DNA from: Exophiala sp. HKRS030
Lineage: Eukaryota > Ascomycota > Eurotiomycetes > Chaetothyriales > Herpotrichiellaceae
Length of the DNA stretch: 64,000 bases
Direction: 5' to 3'
Assembly: GCA_023897205.1 (NCBI GenBank)
Contig: JAHWDD010000006.1
Coordinates: 1,240,001 to 1,304,000, forward strand
Shown here: one piece after another, positions 55,331 through 64,000 of the stretch
Layout of the letters: the number at the start of each line of letters is the position of its first letter
How positions within the stretch are numbered: the stretch's first letter is position 1
The notes under the pieces: model-generated
Seen by the model: the letters and a program-made list of their open reading frames with translations, nothing else
Database searches by the model: none
Told to the model about the DNA's origin: nothing
Program-made: the position numbers and the translations under genes

Positions 55331-55706
55331 GAGCGCAGTGCATAGATAGAATGGAATGATACGAGAATAGCAGTAGCCTCTGCTGCGACAGATCATGATT
55401 GAAAAATGATGCTCTCTTCTCAGTCTTCAGCGGAGGGAGTCCGTGGATCTTGTTTTCTGAGTCTTCGCTTTTTAATTTTTTTGACGTTCGATTTGAAAAG
55501 CAGGAAACGTCACGTTGAAACCATCACTTCGAAACGACATAATAAATAAGTAACATCCCTCTCAAGAACTGTCTACATTGTATCACTGGTCCTTGATCCA
55601 ATTTTTTGCGATCAGGCTGACAAAAGTGATCCTCATTCGCATGCCACTGACATAGCATACTCAGACAAACATACCTTGGATGACTACCTGAAGACTTAAA
55701 AGGTTA
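55331..55706. other. Convergent intergenic region, nothing recognised
   Basis: 376 bp between the 3' ends of the TDT gene and the aspartic-protease-like gene. No repeat, RNA gene or open frame of interest seen. Confidence 0.4.
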
Positions 55707-57341
55707 TCAATAGATCCTTGCCCCGACTCTTCCCTTTTCGACGTCAAACGCCACACCGAGACCTCTAAAGAACGGTTCTCCTAGCACCCACAAATCCCTC
55801 ACACCACTGGCGATCCATTCTTCCCTCACGCCCATTGTCGTCTCGACGACAGCACCGACACAATATCCCGTACCGTTACCCAATTTGCCCAAACTGAACT
55901 TGCCCCCGTCAGGACCGTAGAGCGCATCCTCCATCGTCCCTTCGCCGCTCATACTTGGAAACCTCCACCCACCGATCTCAAAAGCGACATTGACGCGGTT
56001 GAGACACGGAACCGCGAAGAACGCATCCAACGGTGGATCGAGTCGCTTCGTCCCGGGTATGGACTCGTAGAACCGCTGGACGGCGACGGGCGGAGCGAGG
56101 ATAAAGGGGACATTGACGTCGAAGAGGACGGGTTGGTTTTTGAGAACCTTGGCCCCGTCGATCCACACGCCGCTCATCAACGTCGTCCACCAACCTGCCG
56201 CACCCCGGGTTTCGGTCCATTTGAAGTGGTGATCCCACTGAGTGTCAGGCGGCATGAGGAAGGCCATGCGGTTGACGACTTCCTGGTCCACCCACTCGGT
56301 CGTGGCGTCCGGGTCGCCAAAGTGTTCCAGCTCAACGTCCCCTCGTACTTTTATCTCTTCGACCTGCTGCGCGATGGTGCCGCCGAGACTGAGAATGCCG
56401 GACTCCGCGTCGATGAGGGTCACCGACCAGAGGGCGTCGTGTACGACTTTCTGTGCGAGGAGCTGTTGGAGAAGAGACGGCGACGACAAAAGGCGAGAGG
56501 GTGTCTTGTGGCCGCCACGGTCTGGTGCTAGACCAAGGATGGACCCGGAGTGAGCGAGTGTGGCGCTCGATGCTTTGGAGGGAGTGCAGATGGGAAATGT
56601 GACACGGACGGGACCTTGCTTGGATTCTGGAAAGTGGAAACGATCGCTGGGTCGGCGACAGAGGGAATGAACCCTGTCGTTGGCCTCATTGGTATCTTCG
56701 ACACCATGCAAAATCATGGCGACGTGTTAGTTACATATGATAATGTCTCTGAGCTGTTATTCGCAGACTCCACACACTATCTATACAGAAACAACAGCAG
56801 TGCCTCGCAAAGGGAACACAAGCAGGTTCTCACCTTCCCATGACTTTGACGCGAAAGTATCGTATTTTGATCCCTTCCCGCTGGTCGTCATTATGTTGTA
56901 AAAGTCCGTAGTCAACATGTCGATTTCGACCTCGAGGTTTTGTGGTGGGTCGCCAACTTGTAGTTCTGTGTACCTAGAAGACGAAGTGCGTCAGTAGGTG
57001 TGGCCACGCCCAGCCAATGCGTGCACGAAGAGACTATGAATTTCAAACACCAACCATCGACCTCGATGTCCAGCGACATCAATGATATGGGGATCATTTT
57101 CGTCCTTTCCCTCGTACGGTCGCCATCTGCGAATGACTCGGTTGTTGTCAACTTCGCGGTAGCAGCGTGCGTAGCGAAATTCTACCTCCGACACCAGAGC
57201 CGAAAGTCGCGTCAAGTTGGCGGGTTCGTGTCGAGACATTCTTCCTCCTCTTTTGTACAATGGTAAATGTACCGCTGCATGGCTTGACTCGACCAGGCAA
57301 ATGATCAAAAGGGCCACCGCTGTGAGCAAATAAGGAGTCAT
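55707..57341 (-). CDS. Aspartic-protease-like secreted protein, catalytic motifs degenerate
   Basis: Exons 57341-57055, 56973-56834 and 56695-55707 give 471 residues. A signal peptide opens the protein (MTPYLLTAVALLIICLVESS). The pepsin-type N-lobe follows: HRGRWYTELQVGDPPQNLEV, then ILGLAPD, SVTLIDAESGILSLGGTIAQ and the C-lobe ending RDLWVLGEPFFRGLGVAFDV. The two DTG catalytic triplets expected in pepsins appear as IDMLTTDF and LFDVNVPF, so the aspartates remain but the Thr-Gly is lost. The protein is probably not an active protease. I recall fungal homologues with the same change, so it may be a stable non-enzymatic branch. The 138-bp second intron is set by frame and by similarity of CRRPSDRFHFPES. 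Extracellular or vacuolar. Confidence 0.8.
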
Positions 57342-57518
57342 TGTGGTGTGCTCCGTACAAGCACGTCAGTAGAGAGTCGGTTAGGTACAGGTAGGTAAGG
57401 TAGGCGCAGTTGGTGCGAGAGAAAATAGATGAAGAATGTCGTATCGATGAAAGCTGGTTCCTTTCGGCGGTTACAGGTGAGCAAAAACATGAGGTGACGC
57501 AAAAAACAAGTCACTTCA

Positions 57519-60052
57519 CTACCATTGTGTATCTCTGCGATAATCATGATCGGCGCGTTCCTCGATATATCGCTCCATGTCTTCCGCTTCCGATAATCGT
57601 AGAGCTTCCTCGACACTGCCCACGAAATGACCTCTTCCTCCGCAGAGGTCTACAATGCCCGCTCTCTCAAATGCTAAGAATACCTTGCTCCTCCGGTGTG
57701 GTAAGCGGCAGAAAATAACTCGAATGCCTCTCTTCACGTATTCCTCCACTATTTCTGCAAACACCTGCGTCCCCGATCCATCAATCTTGGTGACACCATG
57801 AACATCAAAGATGACGTTTCTGTTATTCTCCTCGAGTCGGACTCGAGGTAACGATGGATGAGCCTTGTTCGTACCATATTGTTCCAGCCTCCGTAGACGC
57901 GTCTTCAATTCCCCGGTGTTTGCAAATGTCAGAGGTTCAGGAATCTTTACAATTAGACAACCTTCGATGTACTCGATGTTTTCGGGGTTCAGTTCAGCGT
58001 TTTCGAATTGGTTGGTCGTGCCAGGAATTTTGCCCAAAATTTGTATCCGAGGTTTAGTGGCGTGCCTGATGAGTTGTAGTAAAGAGAGTCCAATGCCCAA
58101 CGCAATGCCGACGGAGAGAGAATAGAAAACAGTTGCCACAAAGATAACAAACATCAAGAACAACTCAGTCCATCCTCGAATCTTGAAAAAGAACTTGATG
58201 TCGTGAGGACACTCTTCGATGAGTGAGTACGCCACTACTGAAACCATTCCCGACAACACCGCTTTGGGAATGTAGTAGAAGTATGGCAATAGGTATAAGA
58301 CACATACCAGTGTTAGCATGCTCAAAATGATGCTACTCATAGGTGTCGTTCCGCCAGTGGATGCATTGACCTTACTTCTCCCATATCCGCCAAAGGCAGG
58401 TAGAGCCATGAAGCAACCTCCAACAATGTTAGCCGCCCCCAAGGCGACCATTTCCCTATTGGCACTCAAAGTCATGTTCTTAAGGCCAGAAGTCCCTTCT
58501 CCAAGACTTTTAGCAGCCACAGAGGACTCGAAGAATCCCAGAAGGGCGATCAAGAACGATGTACTCAGAGCCGTATCAATATGAATCATATGGCTGAATT
58601 GGAAAGGCCAGTGAAATGGGATGGCTGATCCTGCGTCTGATTTTATATCGCCCAAAATCGACAGACCCTTTTTGTGCCAAGCGAAGGCCCACGTAAAAAT
58701 GGCTGAAAGAACGACGACAATGAAACGATCTGGAAAATAGGCCACCGACGGATACCGTGGTTGTAAAGTACGTTTAAGTGTGCTGCGAAGTTAGCATAAG
58801 AACCTGACTGCGGATATATGACATACCGAAAGACCATTATAATTACAAAACTTGTTGCTGACACAGCCGTGGTCAGTCCATGAGCATGGCCAATATTCTT
58901 GACTAAGAAAGCCAATTTCTGAGCACTGCTTCCATGAGCAACTTCATTGTCCTGCTGGACACCTGAAAGACCAAGTTCAGGAATAAGCTGGTCAACAAGA
59001 ATCACAAAACCGATGGCACTGATGAATCCTCGAAGGAATGGTCGACTGAGCACACTGTCGAGAAATCCCAACCGACATAGTCCTGCGATAAAGATGACCG
59101 AGCCCGCTATTGCTGTCACAACCCCAGCGATCTCTGCATTGAGCCTGGAATTATCATCTCCTGAATGTCCACGATCGATAGAAGCCTTGACAACTTGGCC
59201 GACCAAAAGTGAGCCTGCGGCCTCGGGTCCAACCACCATTTGAGGACAGCTTCCGAGGAACGCATAGATCAATGGATTGAAGACAAAGGAGTAGAGGCCG
59301 TTGATCGGAGGAACGTGAGCCAAGTTTGACGAGAGAGACAGAGATATTGGGATATAAAAGGAAGCCATTGTCAAAGCAGACAGAATATCTCCCCGCAACC
59401 ACTGCCACCGGTATTGGCGAATCCATTTCAGAAATGGAAAGTAGTAGGAGAAATACATCCACCTCTGACTCTTGATACCGTGCTTCTGTGCGAGCCATCT
59501 GGTCGTGCTTAGGCTCTTACTTCCCGTAAGGGAGTCGGTGATGGAGTCTCCCAGTATACCCTGGACCGCGTCCCGGGGGCTGCCGTCGTCGGCCGACGTT
59601 CCAGGATAAACACCACCAAAGGGGACAGCGGTGCTGTCAAGGCTGCCGTCCTCACTCCGTAGCGACGGTGCTCTGGGAGAAAATGTGCCATGGTTACAGT
59701 TGCGTAGTCCGCAGATGTGATTATGATTGTAATTGCCCAGTAGTCTGCTCCTAACATTGAGTTCTGCAGCAGAGGGCTCCTCGATTCGGCCATGTACCGA
59801 GGACTCTGCATCATCTAATAGAGATTCAGGCTCAAGCACCGTTGGTATATTTTGGTCACTCCGGAGTACTGGCGGCACAGGTCCCACCTCTTCGTTCGAT
59901 TTTGACCTGGCCATTGTAGCCTCCCGCAGTCGGCTGGGAGTCACTGGCACATGCTGGGAGGGAGTTCGAGAGGTAGGATGAGGGTGCGGAGGACGCCTGG
60001 GGGATGGTGGAGGACTAGAACCTCTCGAGGAGGAGGGCGATCGACTGGTCAT
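57519..60052 (-). CDS. SLC26/SulP anion transporter with STAS domain
   Basis: Exons 60052-58827 and 58782-57519 (44-bp intron, GTATGT...GCAG) give 829 residues from MTSRSPSSSRGSSPPPSPRR. The first 200 residues are Ser/Pro-rich and cytosolic. The transporter core starts at FLKWIRQYRWQWLRGDILSA, with FYIPISLSLSSNLAHVPPIN, GSCPQMVVGPEAAGSLLVGQ and LGFFESSVAAKSLGEG. A C-terminal STAS domain lies at about residues 660-790 (NVIFDVHGVTKIDGSGTQVF, GIVDLCGGRGHF). Long N-terminal tails occur in the YPR003C/YGR125W-type members found on internal membranes, so the substrate need not be sulfate. It is divergent from eIF2-alpha, separated by 538 bp. The in-frame extension to 60142 begins with TTG and was not used. 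Confidence 0.92.
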
Positions 60053-60590
60053 AATGACAGCAGCCAACGAGTAACAACATACGGTGTAGTTAGGACTTTG
60101 GTTGCTGTTATTGTATTTCCATGATGTTGTACAAGCTGCCAACCTGTCACTCTGCAGCTGGGATCTTGATTGTCGGCCGATTTACAGCAAAGCAGGACAT
60201 CTCCAAAATACTTGTACAAATACGTCCGCAATAAGCGATTTTACAGGGGCGAGAGAACGTTCCACACTCCAATCATTCGTCGACATTTGGTCATGTGTAG
60301 TGACGTCGCCGACCGTGGGCAGAAAAGCTTAATGACAACGCGGAGGTACGCGTATTAGCAAATATATGACTAATATTCACGTGACTACCTTTTTATTCTT
60401 GGCAGAAAAGTTCCGGCGGGCAGGCGGTTGAAGTGTCGCCGCACATGCAGTCAGTCTAGGTCGCCCCAAGGTCTCGAGTCACAGCGATCACTCAACTATT
60501 CGCGCAATCCTCCTCTCCTACACTGATACACATTTAGAGGCCCAGAGAAAAGACACTTATCGAGAGTACAACATCAAGAATACCGCCATC
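60053..60590. promoter_or_regulatory. Divergent promoter region, SLC26 transporter and eIF2-alpha
   Basis: 538 bp between the two starts. Visible elements: CCAAT at 60269-60273, a CRE-like TGACGTCG at 60301-60308 and CACGTGAC at 60378-60385, the last a Cbf1-type E-box sometimes found before sulfur genes. All are inspection matches and binding is not shown. Confidence 0.35.
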
Positions 60591-61588
60591 ATGTCGGACC
60601 CAGAATCCTTGACGAACTGTCGGTTCTATGAGGAAAAATATCCTGAAATCGAGAGTTTCGTTATGGTGAATGTGAAGCAGGTAAGAAAGGTCTGCGGGAC
60701 TGTGGCAAGAGACATCTCTGATATGTGTGTGTCTAGATAGCAGAGATGGGTGCTTATGTCAAACTATTAGAATACGACAACATCGACGGCATGATCCTAC
60801 TTTCAGAACTGTCCCGAAGACGTATCAGATCGATACAGAAACTGATCAGAATTGGTCGCAACGAAGTAGTGGTCGTCCTAAGAGTGGATAAAGAGAAGGG
60901 CTATATCGATTTGTCCAAGCGAAGAGTTTCTGCAGAAGATATTGTCCGATGCGAAGAACGATACAACAAGAGCAAATCCGTCCACTCCATCTTCCGACAT
61001 GTCGCAGAAAAGACCAAGACGCCTATTCTGAAGCTGTACGAAAACATCGGCTGGCCGCTCAACAAGAAGTACGTACATGCGAACGACGCCTTCAAGCTGT
61101 CAATCACAAATCCCGAAGTGTGGAACGATGTCGCATTTCCAAACGAAGTTGTCAAGGAGGAACTTATTTCATACATCAGCAAGAAGTTGACGCCACATCC
61201 AACAAAAGTACGTGCCGACGTGGAAGTAACATGCTTCAAGTACGATGGCATCGATGCAGTCAAGGACGCACTTCGAAAAGCGGAGGCGAAGAACACTCCT
61301 GATACGCAAGTCAAGGTCAAGCTGGTGTCACCGCCTCATTACGTCCTGACGAGTCAGTGCTTGGACAAGACAATGGGTATCCAACTACTAGAACAAGCCA
61401 TCAAGGACATTGAAGAGAGTATCAAGGAAGCTGGCGGTGGTTGTGTTGTTAAGATGGCTCCTAAAGCTGTGACCGAGCACGATGACGCTGAGCTTCAAGC
61501 ATTGATGGACAAGAGAGCCAAGGAGAACGAGGAAGTTAGTGGCGACGAAGATGTCAGCGAGAGCGATGAGGGTCCAGAGGTCGCATAA
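60591..61588 (+). CDS. SUI2: Translation initiation factor eIF2 alpha subunit
   Basis: Exons 60591-60680 and 60737-61588 (56-bp phase-0 intron, GTAAGA...CTAG) give 313 residues. It is a subunit of the eIF2 ternary complex that brings initiator tRNA to the 40S ribosome. The S1 domain begins IESFVMVNVKQIAEMGAYVK. The regulatory site ILLSELSRRRIRS is intact; Ser56 corresponds to the serine 51 phosphorylated by Gcn2-type kinases under starvation. The central helical domain has TPILKLYENIGWPLNKKY, and the C-terminal domain carries VEVTCFKYDGIDAVKDAL. The tail is acidic (EEVSGDEDVSESDEGPEVA). Length and sequence are typical; identification is certain. Confidence 0.98.
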
Positions 61589-62258
61589 GCATAAGCATCA
61601 GCATCTGCCTCTGCACAATCGGCAATTGAGTTGGACGATGTCAACGAATTTATGTCAACCGTGGAAGGAGAAAAGTCGAGACATGATCTCTTAAATCCTG
61701 GGGTCTTCTGGACTGTTTAAGTGGCCAGGCGGAATATCCATGTTAGAGATTCCAAATTGTGACAGTAGATCAAGTCAATGTCTAGAATTCCCTGAGACTA
61801 GATTTCTTTGTAGCTGAATCAAGGGTCGGAATAATACGAGAATCTAACAAGGCTGGTGCTATTAAGAAGGGAACAAGGCTTTGGTGGTGCTTGTACCTAT
61901 TGACTAGGCTGTGGCTGACTCGCTTATCAGAGGCGCCATCAGTACCTAGAGGCATTTAGCCAAGAATGTTTAGCTACAATAGGTACAAAATAGCAATGCC
62001 TGTGTAGTATTGCGGGGAGCTTCAGCTGCCTCGAGAACCTGATTTCCATCTCGCTAGCCGAAAACCACGGCGGTCAATCAAGTCAATACCTGCTGATCTC
62101 CCGCTTTCTGCTTTATGTAGGTAACACGCAGCTCAATTCACGAGCTCACATAGCAGCCCGCGACATCTCTCATCCCCAGACTTGACTTTTGTGACCACTC
62201 TCGTCTATAGCGGAAAAAAGCAGAAATTCCCATCTCCAAGTGAGGAACTCCCTACGTC
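61589..62258. other. Intergenic, TAGGTA motifs only
   Basis: 670 bp between eIF2-alpha and the TRP channel gene. TACCTA/TAGGTA motifs occur near 61896, 61951, 61980 and 62118. No gene, RNA or transposon is recognised. Confidence 0.4.
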
Positions 62259-64000
62259 ATGGTCAAATGGTCACGCCTCTTTGGCGCAGAGCGCGACTCT
62301 CGCCATCCGCGCGAGGAAATGTGGAGGTGTAAGATACCAAAAGCTCCTCTGCAGTGTCCTGGATGCAGCTCTTCTGATATACTGCAGTACTTCCTAGTCA
62401 TACCAATGACCTCCCCGCTACAGCCTACCCTGCTCGTGAAGTCACCAAAGTCGCCCTCCGCTTGAAATACCATATCGAAGAGGTCATACCTATTGAACTC
62501 CCCGAGGACAAGATCACCGCTGCCAACTCTGGCGTCATCACGAAGAAGGTGGTTCAGACTGCCCTTGAAGCTGGAGGAAAAGACTACTCGGCCTGTGTTG
62601 TGTACTGTCTGCTTGTTTGCAAGAGATGGTTCAAACACCAGGCGACCCTGGAACTATGGGATGCAGATCTCCACGAAGTCCGTGCTGTAGCCTGCGAAAT
62701 AATTGCTAAACGCATTATCGAGGCTGAAGAAGACCAAGAATATCTCATGCAGAAAGTCCTTCTGCAACGGTATAGTGTTGTACGCAAAAACGAAGAATCT
62801 GCCCCAGCCAACGTTATCGAGCGTGCTGTCGATCTACACTGTCTCACTGTGATAGGCTCCTCGGGCTATCAAAAGTGCATCAAGTACCTGTGGCGTGGCT
62901 GGATTCAACAGGATGATGAAGATGCTGCCAATTACCGTTGGTATGAAAATCGCGACAACACCAACTACTGGGTTCACTATGACCCCGACCGGATGCGCAC
63001 GCCATTATACCAGAATGTAGTGCAGGTCTCGGTGTCAATTCTTTATCTGATCCTCTATACACAAGCGGTAAACACCATCAATGAAGAGGGAGATCTTGAC
63101 GTTGTCGAAGGGATTCTTTATGTGATGACGGCAGGTTTCATATGCGACGAACTCGCTAAGCTGTGGAAAGTCGGCCGTTACTATATCGGCTTTTGGAATG
63201 TGTTCAACAACTGTCTGTACGCATTACTAACGGCCTCTTTCGTGATCCGTATCACAGCACTTGCACACAGCCCTAATCACGATGACGAGCGTCGGCGCGA
63301 TCTGAACAAGCTCGGTTACCATATCTTCTGCTTCAGCGCCCCTATGTTCTGGATGCGTCTACTGCTTTACCTGGACACGTTCCGCTTCTTCGGCGCCATG
63401 TTGGTCGTCCTCAAGGTTATGATGCGCGAGTCATTGATTTTCTTCTTGCTACTCGTGGTGGTATGCGTTGGTTTCCTTCAGGCGTTTATCGGGCTGAACC
63501 AGGTCGAAGGAAACGCGAGCATTACCACCTTCATCATCACCAGCATGGCGAATTCGGTGATGCAATCTCCTGACTTTGACGGGTTTGACAACTACGCTCA
63601 CCCCTTCGGGCTGATATTGTACTATATCTTCACATTCGTGGTGATGGTCATCCTGTTGAATATTCTCATCGCACTATACAATTCAGCATACGAGGATATC
63701 ACCGAGAATGCGATCGACGAGTACATGGCCATGTTTGCCCAGAAGACTTTGCAATTCGTCCGAGCACCGGATGAAAATGTTTTCATTGCACCACTCAACC
63801 TCATTGAGATGTTCTGCCTGATTCTGCCCTTCGAATGGTGGATGGACAAAGCCCATTACCAGCGGCTCAATGATTATGTTATGGGTATTGTCTACAGCCC
63901 GTTGCTCCTAGTCACAGCCGCGCTGGAAGCAAGAGATGCGAGATCTGTTCGAGACAATCGGAAACGAGGTGAAGAGGATGACGACACAATTGAGGAGTGG
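62259..64000 (+). CDS. YVC1: YVC1-like TRP vacuolar cation channel, 3' partial
   Basis: Starts at the ATG at 62259 (MVKWSRLFGAERDSRHPREE). Exon 1 most likely ends at 62328 before GTAAGA, and exon 2 starts at 62388 and stays open to the window end. An alternative pair (62326 to 62398) also keeps frame. The protein is the fungal TRP-type channel that releases Ca2+ from the vacuole. The cytosolic N-terminal part includes ATAYPAREVTKVALRLKYHI and VIERAVDLHCLTVIGSSGYQ. Membrane segments run from VVQVSVSILYLILYTQAVNT to RESLIFFLLLVVVCVGFLQA. A pore-like loop (SMANSVMQSPDFDGFDNYAH) precedes a last helix (LILYYIFTFVVMVILLNILI). The cytosolic tail begins YNSAYEDITENAIDEYMAMF, and its end lies beyond 64000. 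Confidence 0.9.

Overview
The window is a gene-dense piece of a filamentous ascomycete genome (Pezizomycotina). Coding sequences sit on both strands. They are broken by short spliceosomal introns of about 50-150 bp with GTRNGT donors and YAG acceptors. The gene set is fungal throughout: Zn2Cys6 regulators, Dal5-type permeases, a niaD/niiA nitrate pair, an SPF1 P5A ATPase and a YVC1-type TRP channel. A Eurotiomycete, perhaps a black-yeast relative (Chaetothyriales), is my guess from the overall gene style and the TACGGAGTA-type intergenic motifs; the sequence does not prove it. I see no transposon, rRNA, tRNA or CRISPR. All gene models were assembled by hand by matching reading frames and splice phases.

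Layout. 1-1.3 kb: 3' part of a metallo-beta-lactamase-fold gene. 1.4-2.3 kb: NSA2 (60S ribosome biogenesis). 3.3-4.4 kb: an MDR oxidoreductase. 4.5-8.0 kb: two divergent F-box genes with a TACGGAGTA-rich spacer between them. 8.5-10.3 kb: ERO1. 10.8-13.9 kb: an ASPM-like calponin-homology/IQ protein. 14.9-21.9 kb: an accessory block with a Zn2Cys6 regulator, a six-exon Dal5-type permease and, divergently, a TAXI-type solute-binding-fold protein. 23.2-24.0 kb: a frameshifted hypothetical gene.

24.1-31.3 kb is the nitrate assimilation pair. niiA (nitrite reductase) and niaD (nitrate reductase) lie in tandem on the minus strand, niaD upstream, with NIT4/NirA-like and GATA sites in the two upstream regions. 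Together they reduce nitrate to ammonium. No nitrate transporter is present in the window.

32-42.8 kb is housekeeping: a possible kinetochore protein, PEP7/VAC1 (endosomal FYVE protein), glutaminyl-tRNA synthetase and SPF1. 43-55.3 kb is a second accessory block: kelch protein, ten-exon Dal5-type permease, Aro80-like Zn2Cys6 regulator, eight-exon cytochrome P450 and a TDT/SSU1-type exporter. 55.7-64 kb holds a degenerate aspartic-protease-like protein, an SLC26/STAS anion transporter, eIF2-alpha and the 5' part of a YVC1-type channel that runs off the end.

The most notable items are the fungal TAXI protein next to a permease and regulator; a four-copy 16-bp repeat in the promoter of that regulator; a 17-bp duplication that shifts the frame of the gene at 23.8 kb; a HPGG-to-HLGG change at the haem site of nitrate reductase; and two GC-AG introns in neighbouring genes.
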